Shown here: one piece after another, positions 25,410 through 34,778 of the stretch
Position numbering within the stretch: the first letter of the stretch is position 1
Layout of the letters: each line of letters begins with the position of its first letter
DNA from: Poriferisodalis sp965208485
GTDB taxonomy: Bacteria > Actinomycetota > Acidimicrobiia > Acidimicrobiales > Poriferisodalaceae
Assembly: GCF_965208485.1 (NCBI RefSeq)
Contig: NZ_OZ242344.1
Coordinates: 4,216,001-4,280,000 of the forward strand
DNA length: 64,000 bases
Direction: 5' to 3'
Translations under genes and position numbers: made by a program
Notes under the pieces: generated by a model
Databases searched by the model: none
Told to the model about the DNA's origin: nothing
Seen by the model: only the letters and a program-made list of their open reading frames with translations

Positions 25410-28400
25410 ATGAGCCTCGCAGAGACCTACCGGCTGTCGGGGCGGTACACGGACGATCGCGGCACGACGTTCATGACGGGGCTGCAGGCTCTGGCCCGCC
25501 TGCCCATCGAGCAGCTGCGAGCCGACCGCAGGGCCGGGCTTCGCACGGCGGCGTTCGTGTCGGGTTACCCGGGCTCGCCGCTCGGCGGCTATGACGCTGC
25601 TGTCGAGGCTGCATGCGCGACCACGGACCTGCCGATCGTGCACTCGCCTGCGGTGAACGAGGATCAGGCCGCCACCGCTGTCATGGGCAGCCAGCTGGCC
25701 ACGACCCGGCCTGATGCCGCCTACGACGGCGTGGTGGGTCTCTGGTACGGCAAGGGGCCCGGCGTCGACCGGGCATCGGACGCGTTGCGGCACGCAGTCT
25801 TCGCCGGCACGGATCCCCATGGCGGCGCGGTGGCGATCGCGGGTGACGACCCTGCGGCCAAGAGCTCCACCATCCCGTCCAGCTCCGCGGGGACCATGGC
25901 CGATCTGCACATCCCGGTGCTCTACCCGGGGACGCCGGCTGAGGCGCTCGATCTTGGCCGCCATGCAATTGCGATGTCCCGGACGACGGGTCTGTGGACG
26001 GGCCTGAAGATCGTGGCCGATGTCGCCGACGGCGCCGCGACCGTGCTGCTCGACCCAGACCGGTTCGATCCGGTGATTCCGACGGTCGACGGCGTGCCGT
26101 ACCGCCATGCCCCCGACGGCTACCTGCTGACACCGCACACGGTCGGCATCGAACAGGAGATCGTCGAGGTCCGCTACGAGTTGGCGATCGCGTACGCCGC
26201 CGCCAACCGGCTGAACGACGCCACCGTCGATCCCCCCGATGCGTGGATCGCGATTGTTGCCTCGGGCATCACCTACCGGGAGGTGCGCGAGGCGCTGAAG
26301 CGGCTGGGTCTCGACGGCGACGATGCAGTGATGGACGCCGGCATCCGGCTGGTGCGCATGGGCATGCCCATCCCGTTCAGCGCAGAGAGGGCCAGGCACT
26401 TCGCCCGCGGCGTCACCGAGATGTTCGTGATCGAGGAGAAGAGCCCCAACATCGAGTCGCTGCTCAAGGACGCCCTCTACAACCAGTCGCACCATCCCCG
26501 TATCGTCGGCAAGACCGACGAGCATGACGGGACGTTGCTTCCGTCCTTCGGCGCGCTGACAGCAGACGACCTCATCGCCCCGCTGCGCAGCCGCCTCGAG
26601 TCCCGCATCGGCGACCGGCTCGTCGCCGCAGCGCCCGAACGCGTGCGCATCGACCTCCCGCTGACCTTGACGCCCCAGCAGCGCCGGTCGCCGTATTTCT
26701 GCTCCGGCTGCCCTCACAATCGCTCCACCGAGGTGCCCGATGGCGCGGTGGTGGGCGCCGGCATCGGCTGCCACACGATGGCGCTGTTCATGGAGCCCGA
26801 GCGCGTCGGCGAGATCGTGAGCGTCACCTGCATGGGCCAGGAGGGCACGCAGTGGATCGGCATGTCGCCCTTCGTCGAGACGCAGCACATCTTCCAGAAT
26901 CTGGGAGACGGCACGTACTTCCACAGCGGCCAGTTGGCGATTGCCGGTGCTGTGGCCTCCGGGGTGAACATCACCTACAAGCTCCTGTGGAATCGGGCCG
27001 TTGCCATGACCGGCGGGCAGGATCCAGCGGGCCAGTTGGAAGTGCCCGACGTCGCAGCAGGGCTGCTGGCGGGCGGCGCCGCCAGAGTGCTGATCACCAC
27101 CGCCGACCCCGCGGACTACCGCAGCCGCGCGCTGCCGTCGGGCGTCGAGGTGTGGCATCGCGATCGGCTGATGGAGGCGCAGGAGTTTCTGGCCGGCATC
27201 GAGGGTGTCACGGTGCTGATCCACGATCAGCAGTGCGCGGCCGAAGCACGGCGTGCCCGCAAGCGCGGCGCCCAGCCGACGCCGACCACGCGGGTGCTGA
27301 TCAACGAGCGGATCTGCGAGGGCTGCGGCGACTGCGGCGCCAAGAGCAATTGCCTGTCGGTGCAGCCGACCGACACGTTCTTCGGCCGCAAGACCCGGAT
27401 CGACCAGACCTCGTGCAACCTCGACTACTCGTGCCTCGACGGCGACTGCCCGTCGTTCATGACCGTCGAGGCACCCGGCCCGCTGCGCAGTGCCGTGCGG
27501 GAGATGCTCGCACCGCTGCGATGGAGCCGCCCGGCGAGCAGCGAGCCATTCGAGCGTCCCGAGCCGCCGACGGATTTGCCCGGACCGGTCTGCATCACCG
27601 GTCCCGACGAAGTGTCGCTGCGCATGTGCGGGATCGGCGGGACCGGTGTCGTGACCGTGAATCAGGTGCTGGGCACCGCCGCGATGTTCGACGGTTTCGA
27701 GGTGCGGGGGCTCGATCAGATCGGTCTCTCGCAGAAGGCCGGCACGGTGGTCGGCGACCTGCGGCTGCGGCGCCTCGGCGGCCCGGCCACGGCACGCCTG
27801 GGCACGGGCCAAGCCGACGTGATCCTGGCCTTCGACCTGCTGGTGGCAGCGTCGGAGGCGGGTCTCGATGTCGCCGACCCCAGCCGCACCATGGTGACCG
27901 GCTCGACGACTCCCACGCCGACCGGTGCAATGGTCGCCGACCCCAGCATTGACATGCCCTCGACGGACGCGTTGCTCGAACGAGTGGCATCCGTCACCGT
28001 CTCCGGTCGGCGTCACTGGGCCGATGCCGGCGAGCTGGTGACCGCGTTGTGCGGCTCGGCGGTCACCGCGAACGTGTTCGTGGTGGGCATGGCCGTCCAG
28101 GCGGGCGGCCTGCCGATTGCGCCCGCCAGCGTGGAGGCGTCGATCGAGCTCAACGGCGTCGCGGTGGCACAGAACCTCGCGGCGTTTCGCTGGGGCCGGG
28201 CATTCGTCGCCGACCCGCAGAGCGTGACCGACGCCGCGGCGGCCGTGTCGGCTGGGAGTCCTGACGCTTCTGCATCAGACGACAGCATCGGCGCCGAGAC
28301 TGTGCCGGATCGGCTCGAAACCCGGATCGACGAGATCGCCGACGCCCTCGGCCTCCGCAGCAGCAACGGCGACCCGGACGGACTGCGGGCCGGCCTGCGC

Positions 28401-29144
28401 ACCTACGCGGCCGAGCTCTGCGCCTACCAGTCGGAGCGGCTGGCAGCGGAATTTGGGGACGCCGTGGAACGGGTGGCGCGAGCCGATCGCAAGGCTGGGG
28501 ACGGGACGGCCAGGTTGACGGCGGCATTCGCCGGCGGCCTGTTCAAGCTCATGGCCTACAAGGACGAGTACGAGGTTGCCCGACTCATGTGCGATCCGGT
28601 CACGGACGCCGCGGCACGCCGGCTCGCGACGTCGGTCGGCGGCGTGGTGTCGTGGAAGCTGCATCCGCCGCTGATGCGGGTCCTCGGGCGCACTGGCAAG
28701 ATCAGATTCTCGACCGCGTGGCGTCCGGCGTTCGCGTTGCTGGCGCGCGGCAAACGGCTGCGGGGCCGTTGGTGCGATCCCTTCGGGCACACCGAGGTGC
28801 GTCGAACCGAGCGAGCCCTGGTCGGGGAATACCTCGCCGCCGTCGACGCAGCGGTGCAGGTCCTCGAGCGTGACGTCGGCGCCGCCCGCCAAGAGGCTGA
28901 GCCGGCAGGCGAAGCCGTGGCCCGAGCGGCCCGAGCGGCCCGTGAGCGCAGCGAGCAAGAGCGGGGCACAACGGGCGATGCAGCGGGCAAGTGCCCCACT
29001 GAGCGTCCTTTGTACGAGCAGACGATCGCCATAGCGCGCCTGCCGGAGCTGGTGCGGGGCTACGAGGACATCAAGATGGCCAACGTCGCGATATTCCGCG
29101 CTGAGCTCGACGAGCGAGTCTCCGAGCTCGCCCCCGCAGACTGA
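25410..29144 (+). CDS. Indolepyruvate:ferredoxin oxidoreductase, fused subunits
   Basis: This 1,244-residue protein is the single-chain form of the 2-oxoacid:ferredoxin oxidoreductase that converts arylpyruvates such as indolepyruvate to aryl-acetyl-CoA using thiamine diphosphate. In order: an N-terminal pyrimidine-binding domain (FVSGYPGSPLGGYD), a TPP-binding domain (FCSGCPHNRST, GAGIGCHTMALF), Fe-S ligands at Cys636, 639, 642 and 648 (CEGCGDCGAKSNC) and Cys669, 675 and 680, and a gamma-type domain (MCGIGGTGVVTVNQ). Near the C-terminus there is a low-complexity insert (ARAARAARERSEQERG) containing copy C of a dispersed repeat. It may serve amino-acid catabolism with the aromatic genes that follow (inference). 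Confidence 0.9.
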   Translation: MSLAETYRLSGRYTDDRGTTFMTGLQALARLPIEQLRADRRAGLRTAAFVSGYPGSPLGGYDAAVEAACATTDLPIVHSPAVNEDQAATAVMGSQLATTRPDAAYDGVVGLWYGKGPGVDRASDALRHAVFAGTDPHGGAVAIAGDDPAAKSSTIPSSSAGTMADLHIPVLYPGTPAEALDLGRHAIAMSRTTGLWTGLKIVADVADGAATVLLDPDRFDPVIPTVDGVPYRHAPDGYLLTPHTVGIEQEIVEVRYELAIAYAAANRLNDATVDPPDAWIAIVASGITYREVREALKRLGLDGDDAVMDAGIRLVRMGMPIPFSAERARHFARGVTEMFVIEEKSPNIESLLKDALYNQSHHPRIVGKTDEHDGTLLPSFGALTADDLIAPLRSRLESRIGDRLVAAAPERVRIDLPLTLTPQQRRSPYFCSGCPHNRSTEVPDGAVVGAGIGCHTMALFMEPERVGEIVSVTCMGQEGTQWIGMSPFVETQHIFQNLGDGTYFHSGQLAIAGAVASGVNITYKLLWNRAVAMTGGQDPAGQLEVPDVAAGLLAGGAARVLITTADPADYRSRALPSGVEVWHRDRLMEAQEFLAGIEGVTVLIHDQQCAAEARRARKRGAQPTPTTRVLINERICEGCGDCGAKSNCLSVQPTDTFFGRKTRIDQTSCNLDYSCLDGDCPSFMTVEAPGPLRSAVREMLAPLRWSRPASSEPFERPEPPTDLPGPVCITGPDEVSLRMCGIGGTGVVTVNQVLGTAAMFDGFEVRGLDQIGLSQKAGTVVGDLRLRRLGGPATARLGTGQADVILAFDLLVAASEAGLDVADPSRTMVTGSTTPTPTGAMVADPSIDMPSTDALLERVASVTVSGRRHWADAGELVTALCGSAVTANVFVVGMAVQAGGLPIAPASVEASIELNGVAVAQNLAAFRWGRAFVADPQSVTDAAAAVSAGSPDASASDDSIGAETVPDRLETRIDEIADALGLRSSNGDPDGLRAGLRTYAAELCAYQSERLAAEFGDAVERVARADRKAGDGTARLTAAFAGGLFKLMAYKDEYEVARLMCDPVTDAAARRLATSVGGVVSWKLHPPLMRVLGRTGKIRFSTAWRPAFALLARGKRLRGRWCDPFGHTEVRRTERALVGEYLAAVDAAVQVLERDVGAARQEAEPAGEAVARAARAARERSEQERGTTGDAAGKCPTERPLYEQTIAIARLPELVRGYEDIKMANVAIFRAELDERVSELAPAD
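28930..28966 (+). repeat. Dispersed repeat, copy C (inside oxidoreductase gene)
   Basis: The stretch cccgagcggcccgtgagcgc followed by agcgagcaagagcgggg shares both conserved blocks with copies A and B but lacks their middle. Here it is translated as part of a low-complexity insert (RARERSEQERG) near the C-terminus of the oxidoreductase. Confidence 0.5.
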
Positions 29145-29223
29145 GCTTCGCCCGCATCGAAGCCGGATAGTCGCTGCGAGTCCTCGCCGGGGACGATAAG
29201 GAGCCATCGGTACCCTTCGGAAC

Positions 29224-30342
29224 GTGGCGACGGAACCCCGCACGGCTGCGCAGGCGCCTTCATTCGGCGCCGACGAGGTGCCGCGCGCCCAAGTGGTCGG
29301 CACCGGCCTGATCGGCGGATCGGTCGCCGCGGCGCTGCGCAAGTCGGGTTGGCACGTCACCGGGCGCGACGCAATCGACGACCACGCCCAGCGGGCGCTC
29401 CGGCTCGGCTGTCTCGATGCCATCGGCACCGATGCCGATGCCACGTTCTGGGTGGTTGCGGTGCCCGCTGCCTGCCTGGCCGGCGAGGTGGGTCTCGCGC
29501 TCGCCGACTCTGCGGCGGCAGGTGCTGTGGTGACCGACACGGGCAGCGTCAAGACGCCGGTGGCTCACGACATCTCCGATCCCCGGTTCGTGCCGGGACA
29601 TCCGATGGCGGGTTCCGAACAAGAAGGAGTCGAAGGAGCGAACCCCGACATGTTCGCCGGCGCCGTGTGGACGCTGACACCGACCGGGTCCACCGATGAC
29701 GAAGCCTTGCGTGCGTGCCAGACGGTGCTGGCTGGGATCGGGTCCGATGTCGTGACGATGACGCCGGAGCGCCACGATGCGCTCGTCGCCGTCGTGAGCC
29801 ATGTGCCTCACCTGGCCGCAGCCTCGCTGATGTGCCTCGCCGACGACCGGGCCCTCGACGATGCGCCGCTGCTGCGGCTGGCCGCCGGGGGCTTCCGCGA
29901 CATGACGCGCATCGCCGCGGGACATCCCGGCATCTGGCTGGACATCTGCGGCGAGAACCGCGACGCCATCGTGACCGTGCTGGACGAGCTGTCCGAGCGA
30001 TTGGACCAGGTGCGCGAGGTGGTGGCGCACGGCGATCGTGAGGGATTGCGCACGGTGCTCACCCAGGCTCGCAGGGCACGGACCAACCTGCCGTCGCGCT
30101 ACGTGCGCCCCCAGGAACTCCTCGAGGTGCGCGTGCCGATCCCCGATCGCAAGGGCCAGATCGCGGCGATCACCATGCTCGCCGCCGACTGCGATGTGAA
30201 CGTCGCCGATATCGAGGTGGCCCACTCGCCGGAGGGGGCCGACGGCGTGCTGGTCCTCGTCGTGGCGCGCACCGAGGCACAGCGCTTTCTTGCGGCCCTC
30301 GCCGGGCAGGGTTACCACCCCACGACACGCGACCTGGCATGA
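29224..30342 (+). CDS. tyrA: Prephenate dehydrogenase TyrA
   Basis: TyrA oxidatively decarboxylates prephenate to 4-hydroxyphenylpyruvate in tyrosine synthesis. The N-terminal Rossmann motif is VVGTGLIGGSVAAALR. The family segments VTDTGSVKTPV, FVPGHPMAGSEQEGVEGA (with the His-Pro-Met active-site turn) and VSHVPHLAAASL follow, and a C-terminal ACT domain (RVPIPDRKGQIAAITMLA) suggests feedback control by tyrosine. The GTG start at 29224 follows an 80-bp gap. The stop overlaps the aroA/cmk ATG by four bases. Confidence 0.94.
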   Translation: MATEPRTAAQAPSFGADEVPRAQVVGTGLIGGSVAAALRKSGWHVTGRDAIDDHAQRALRLGCLDAIGTDADATFWVVAVPAACLAGEVGLALADSAAAGAVVTDTGSVKTPVAHDISDPRFVPGHPMAGSEQEGVEGANPDMFAGAVWTLTPTGSTDDEALRACQTVLAGIGSDVVTMTPERHDALVAVVSHVPHLAAASLMCLADDRALDDAPLLRLAAGGFRDMTRIAAGHPGIWLDICGENRDAIVTVLDELSERLDQVREVVAHGDREGLRTVLTQARRARTNLPSRYVRPQELLEVRVPIPDRKGQIAAITMLAADCDVNVADIEVAHSPEGADGVLVLVVARTEAQRFLAALAGQGYHPTTRDLA

Positions 30343-32489
30343 GCGACGGGCGGGTGGTCGGGGTCATCGGCCCGTTCACCAACGGCGCGTCGGGAACGGC
30401 GCTGCTGCCGGGTTCCAAGAGCATCACGAACAGGGCGGTGCTGTGCGCAGCCCTGGCCACGGGTCGCAGCACGCTCGATGGCGTCCTGTTCGCGGATGAC
30501 ACCGAGGCCATGATCGATGCGGTCACCGCCTTGGGTGCGGTCGTGCAGATCGACCGCCGCGCGCGCCGGCTCATCATCGACGGCATCGGCGGTCGGCGCT
30601 CGGGTTCTCCCGGTGCTGCCCATGACGCCGCCGGCGAGCCGATCATGGTCCACGCACGGTCGTCGGGCACGACGGCCCGTTTCGTCCTGCCCGTCGTCGC
30701 AGCGCTCGGCGGCCGCTGGCTGCTCGACGGCGACCCCCAGCTGCGGGCGCGCCCGCAGGACGACCTGCTCGCGGCGCAGCGCTCGCTGGGCGTCGAGGTG
30801 AACGAGCTCGGCGAGCACGGCTGCCTGCCGATCGAGGTGACTTCGGCCGGCGCCGGTGAGGACCCGCAATTGCGCCACGTGCGGATCCGGGCCGATGTGT
30901 CCAGCCAATTCGCCACGGGCCTGCTGCTCGCGGGACCGCTGCGCGGCGGCATCCACGTGGAGATCGACGCTGCGTTCGACACCGTGAGCCGGCCGTACAT
31001 CGACATGACGGTGGCAGTCATGGAGGCCTTCGGCGCCAACGTGGTCGTGCACAGCGCCGATCGCTACGTGGTCACCGAAGGCGGCTACCGCGCAGCTCAC
31101 TACACCATCGAGCCGGATGCCTCTGCTGCCAGCTATGTCTGGGCAGCGGCTGCGCTGTGCGGCGGCAGCGTGCGGGTCGAAGGGCTCGGCAGCCACAGCA
31201 TCCAGGGCGATGTGCGCTTTGCCGGGGTGCTCGGCGAGATGGGCGCGGAGGTCACCGTCAGCGACGATGCCGTCACGGTCGGCGCTCCGTCGGACGGGCG
31301 GCTGCGTGCCGGCACGTTCGACCTGCGCGACTTCTCCGACACGGCGCAGACGCTGGCGGCCGTGGCGGCGTTCGCCGAGGGCACGACTGCCATCGAGGGA
31401 ATCGGGTTCATCCGCCGCAAGGAGACCGACCGCATCGCCAACACCGCAGCCGAGCTGGCCAAACGCGGCATCGACGCCACAGCCGAGCCCGACGGCATCA
31501 CCGTGCGTGCCAATCCGTTCGGCCTGCGGGCAGGATTGGTGGACAGCCATGGAGACCACCGCATGGCGATGGCAATGTCGCTCATCGGCCTGCGGGTGGC
31601 CGGGATCGAGATCGACGATCCTGAGTGCGTAGCCAAGACCTTTCCCGACTTCTACGACGTGCTCGAGACGCTCCGAGCCTCGCCGGAGGGGGGTTCCGCG
31701 TCGACGGTTCCGGTGATCGCGATCGACGGCCCCGCTGCGTCGGGCAAGTCCAGCGTGGCTCGTGCGGTGGCGGCCGAACTGTGCGTGGACCACCTCGACA
31801 CCGGCGCGATGTACCGGGCGGTGGCGTGGGCCTCGCTCGGGGCAGGAGTCGACCTCGATGACCTCGCGGCGGTGGCGAAGATTGCACGCACGTCGCAGAT
31901 CGAGATCTCCAGCGTGAGCGGCTCGCAGCAGGTCACCGTCGACGGCGCCGATGCCACCGCCGCGATACGCAGTGCAGAGGTGGATCGCAGTGTCAGCGTG
32001 GTGGCCGCCAACCCGCAGGTGCGGTGGGTGCTGACCCGGCGCCAGCGGGACTGGGCTCACCGCGTCGGCGGCGGTGTGATGGAGGGCCGCGACATCGGCA
32101 GCGTGGTGTTCCCCGATGCAGTCCTGAAGGTGTTCCTCACCGCCGCTGCGGCGGTGCGCGCTACCCGGCGCCTGCTGCAGCAGAAGTCGGCCGATGTGCT
32201 GGCTGACTTTGACGACCTTCACGCAGCGCTCTCCGCAGAACTGGCCGAGCGTGATCGTCTCGATTCGCAGAGAGATGACTCGCCGCTGCGGGTAGCGCCC
32301 GGAGCCGTCATCGTCGACACGAGCGAGCTGTCCGAGGGCGAAACGGTCGAGACCATCACTGCGATGTATTGCCGTGCGAACGGCGTTGCCGGACGCGCCC
32401 TGGGCACGGCCGGCGCTGGTGCGGAAGACGCAGGTCCCGCCGCTGCATCCGCTCCCGCCGCCGTTCCCCCCTCCGGAGCGCTTCAGTGA
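30339..32489 (+). CDS. aroA-cmk: Fused EPSP synthase / cytidylate kinase
   Basis: One 716-residue chain holds two enzymes. Residues 1 to about 447 are 3-phosphoshikimate 1-carboxyvinyltransferase (LLPGSKSITNRAVL, RSSGTTARFVLP, FIRRKETDRIAN, GDHRMAMAMSL). After a short linker, residues about 457-680 are cytidylate kinase (AIDGPAASGKSSVARAVA P-loop, LDTGAMYRA, VMEGRDIGSVVFPDA). A disordered Ala/Pro tail ends the protein. Separate aroA and cmk are the rule, but such fusions are known in other bacteria. No stop or frameshift separates the halves. It overlaps tyrA upstream and the acyltransferase downstream by four bases each. Confidence 0.94.
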   Translation: MSDGRVVGVIGPFTNGASGTALLPGSKSITNRAVLCAALATGRSTLDGVLFADDTEAMIDAVTALGAVVQIDRRARRLIIDGIGGRRSGSPGAAHDAAGEPIMVHARSSGTTARFVLPVVAALGGRWLLDGDPQLRARPQDDLLAAQRSLGVEVNELGEHGCLPIEVTSAGAGEDPQLRHVRIRADVSSQFATGLLLAGPLRGGIHVEIDAAFDTVSRPYIDMTVAVMEAFGANVVVHSADRYVVTEGGYRAAHYTIEPDASAASYVWAAAALCGGSVRVEGLGSHSIQGDVRFAGVLGEMGAEVTVSDDAVTVGAPSDGRLRAGTFDLRDFSDTAQTLAAVAAFAEGTTAIEGIGFIRRKETDRIANTAAELAKRGIDATAEPDGITVRANPFGLRAGLVDSHGDHRMAMAMSLIGLRVAGIEIDDPECVAKTFPDFYDVLETLRASPEGGSASTVPVIAIDGPAASGKSSVARAVAAELCVDHLDTGAMYRAVAWASLGAGVDLDDLAAVAKIARTSQIEISSVSGSQQVTVDGADATAAIRSAEVDRSVSVVAANPQVRWVLTRRQRDWAHRVGGGVMEGRDIGSVVFPDAVLKVFLTAAAAVRATRRLLQQKSADVLADFDDLHAALSAELAERDRLDSQRDDSPLRVAPGAVIVDTSELSEGETVETITAMYCRANGVAGRALGTAGAGAEDAGPAAASAPAAVPPSGALQ

Positions 32490-33181
32490 CCGGACCCGTT
32501 CCAGTCGGAGTCGAGTTGCGTGACGGGTCGCTCAACATGGCGGTCTACAGGATCATGAAGTACGCGATCTGGGGTGTCTTCCGGGCGTGGAACCGCATCT
32601 CCGTCGATGGCTTGGAGAACCTGCCGGATGGCCCCTGCGTGTGGGTCCCCAACCACCGCAGCTACATCGACACGCCGATACACGCTGCGATTCCGGCGCG
32701 GATGCGGGTCATGGGCAAAGACTCGATGTGGAAGTACCGCTTTGCGGGCTGGCTGTTCACCACGATCGGCTGCTTTCCGGTGAACCGTGACACAGCAGAT
32801 CGCGCGGCGCTGCGGACCGCCCTCGATGCGCTGACCCTCGGTGATTGCCCGGTAGTGATGTTCGGCGAGGGCGAGCGCAAGGACGGGCCGCGGGTGCTGC
32901 CGCTGCTGGACGGACCGGTGTATCTCGCGGGGCGAGCGCAGGTGCCGATCGTGCCCGTCGGGATCGGCGGGACAGCGGCTGCAATGCCGCGCGGCGCCAA
33001 GTTCATGTATCCCCGCCCGATCAAGTTCGTCATCGGCACCCCGATGGACCCGCCGGCGCCCGGGCCGAGCGGCCGCGTCTCGCGCGGGGCGATCCGCGAG
33101 ACCACCGAGGAGCTGCGCGAGCGCGTGCAGGAGGTGTTCGACCGAGCCCAAGCCGCCGTCGGCACCCCCAACGTCTACTGA
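32486..33181 (+). CDS. 1-acyl-glycerol-3-phosphate acyltransferase family (PlsC-like)
   Basis: Lysophospholipid acyltransferase family, acting at the membrane. The catalytic HX4D motif is NHRSYID (His57, Asp62); block II is a variant FPVNRDTAD and block III is MFGEGERKDG in place of the usual EGTR. The product is 231 residues. The GTG at 32486 overlaps the preceding stop by four bases. The position after cmk and before der is common in actinobacteria and clostridia. The exact acyl acceptor cannot be told from sequence. Confidence 0.88.
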   Translation: MTGPVPVGVELRDGSLNMAVYRIMKYAIWGVFRAWNRISVDGLENLPDGPCVWVPNHRSYIDTPIHAAIPARMRVMGKDSMWKYRFAGWLFTTIGCFPVNRDTADRAALRTALDALTLGDCPVVMFGEGERKDGPRVLPLLDGPVYLAGRAQVPIVPVGIGGTAAAMPRGAKFMYPRPIKFVIGTPMDPPAPGPSGRVSRGAIRETTEELRERVQEVFDRAQAAVGTPNVY

Positions 33182-33229
33182 GCTCGCACGGCTGAGGATC
33201 TGAGCCACACGGCCTCCTCAGCTAGCGTC

Positions 33230-33358
33230 TCACGACATTCCCGCGGTGCAAAGTCGGCCGACAGGGAGTGGAGAGCGCCAATGGACGTGAACATTCATCC
33301 ACTGCAGAAGATCTTGCCGACTCTCGACAGCGATGAACACGCCTGCATCAAAGATCAC
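33230..33358 (-). pseudogene. PIN-domain toxin, N-terminal remnant
   Basis: The GTG ending at 33358 starts a 42-codon frame reading VIFDAGVFIAVESRQ, the N-terminal strand and first catalytic Asp of VapC-type PIN ribonucleases. The frame then loses similarity and stops, where the family needs about 130 residues with three more acidic residues. It overlaps the end of the antitoxin frame by four bases (GTGA), the usual vapBC layout, so this is a broken toxin. Confidence 0.65.
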
Positions 33359-33609
33359 GGGCTGGACAGGATCTCCTCGGCGCGGGCCTTCTCAGCCTCG
33401 GACGGTTCTCCCTATTCGGCGAGGGCACACTCGACGAACTCGTCCATCGCATCGCGTTGGGAGTCTTTCTCGGCGAGTAGTCGGAGTGCTTCCTCGATCG
33501 CTTCGCGTTCATTGCTGCGTCGCGCGGCCGTCGTTCTGAGGTCGCGCAGTGCCTCTGGACTGAGGGATACGGACTTGCGCCGCGGCATGTCGAAGTCACC
33601 ACTTGACAT
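33355..33609 (-). pseudogene. RHH antitoxin with premature TAG
   Basis: The frame encodes a ribbon-helix-helix protein (RRKSVSLSPEALRDLRTTAA, then EREAIEEALRLLAEKD) typical of antitoxins. A TAG at 33412-33414 (minus strand) interrupts ECALAE-stop-GEPSEAEKARAEEILSSP. The frame then continues 18 codons to the TGA that overlaps the PIN GTG. One substitution of a Trp codon (TGG to TAG) would explain it. A 70-residue truncated product, or one starting at the ATG at 33588, could still be made and bind DNA. Confidence 0.65.
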
Positions 33610-33646
33610 ATATCGAACATGCACGAAACATCGTGATGCGCGAGCA

Positions 33647-34708
33647 CTATTTTTTGCTGATCGAAGGTGCGGCGAGTGCGGCGAGCACGTCGCTGGCGGC
33701 GGCTGACCGGTCGGCTGCGCTGACTCGGCGGCTTGGTGGCACGCCGAGGCTGGCGTGCACGGCCGTCTCCATCGCTGCGAGCAGGTCGCGCAGCTCCCGC
33801 GGCGGGGGGAAGTACTCGTCCTCGTCGGTGATCGTCACCTCGGTGGTGCCTTCCGCAGGCGCGAGGCGCTCGATCACTGCGTCCACGAGCTCCTCCGGCG
33901 CGGAGGCCCCAGCGGTGACTCCCACCGTGCCGGCGAGGTCATCGGGCAGCTCAGCGGCGGCGTTCACCCGCAGCACGCGCTTGCAGCCCGACTCCGCTGC
34001 CACCTTGGCCAGCGCCATGGTGTTCGACGAATTCGCTGAGCCGATGACCACGACGGCATCACAGGCCGCGGCGATCTCGGCCAGCGCACCTTGACGGTTG
34101 GTCGTAGCGAAGCACAGGTCCGAGCGGCCGGGCATCCACACGTCGCCGAAGCGGTCCTTCGCCGCCGCCGCGACATCGGACCAGTCGCGGTGGCTGAGCG
34201 TGGTCTGCGCCAGCACGGCCACAGGCGCGTCGAAGTCGTCGAGGCCCGCCACATCGGCTGGCTCGGACACCAGCGAGATCGACTCGGGTGCGACCGCCAT
34301 GGTGCCGACGGCCTCGTCATGGCCCTCGTGGCCGACATAGACGACTCTGAAGCCCTTGCCCGCACGCACCCGGACCTCGTGGTGCACCTTGGTGACCAGC
34401 GGACAGACGGCATCGACCACGTAGCCCCCCCGCCGGCGGGCCTCGGCGACGACCTCGGGAGCGGAGCCGTGGGCGGACAGCATGAGCGGCCGGCCCGGCG
34501 GCACCGCAGAGACATCGTCGGTGAACACCACGCCGAGCCGTTCGAAGCGGTCGACCACCAAGCGATTGTGGACGATCTCGTGATAGCAGTACACGGGCGG
34601 CGGGAATGACCTGACGAGCCACGCAAGCGCCTTGATGGCCATCTCCACGCCTGCACAGAAGCCGCGGGGCGCAGCCAGCAGCACCCGTTCCACAGCCACG
34701 GCGGTCAC
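33647..34708 (-). CDS. ispH: 4-hydroxy-3-methylbut-2-enyl diphosphate reductase IspH
   Basis: Last enzyme of the methylerythritol phosphate pathway, making IPP and DMAPP with a [4Fe-4S] cluster. The three cluster cysteines are in RGFCAGV (Cys18), VDAVCPLVTKVH and RSDLCFATTNRQ. The substrate-binding His residues are in VHNRLVVD, SAHGSAPEV and VGHEGHDE, and the serine loop is GSANSSNTMAL. The product is 353 residues, slightly longer than usual because of a C-terminal tail of about 40 residues. Confidence 0.95.
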   Translation of the reverse strand: MTAVAVERVLLAAPRGFCAGVEMAIKALAWLVRSFPPPVYCYHEIVHNRLVVDRFERLGVVFTDDVSAVPPGRPLMLSAHGSAPEVVAEARRRGGYVVDAVCPLVTKVHHEVRVRAGKGFRVVYVGHEGHDEAVGTMAVAPESISLVSEPADVAGLDDFDAPVAVLAQTTLSHRDWSDVAAAAKDRFGDVWMPGRSDLCFATTNRQGALAEIAAACDAVVVIGSANSSNTMALAKVAAESGCKRVLRVNAAAELPDDLAGTVGVTAGASAPEELVDAVIERLAPAEGTTEVTITDEDEYFPPPRELRDLLAAMETAVHASLGVPPSRRVSAADRSAAASDVLAALAAPSISKK

Positions 34709-34778
34709 GCTAACTGCACCGTCCCCGGGTGCGGCCCTGCGAAGGTGGGCGACAGCGGCCGCTTCCTATCCTGAACCC

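Noticed and set aside
25017..28016. Long minus-strand frame opposite rluB and the oxidoreductase
   Set aside because: The sense strand encodes a fully conserved enzyme with all motifs; the antisense product has no recognisable domain.
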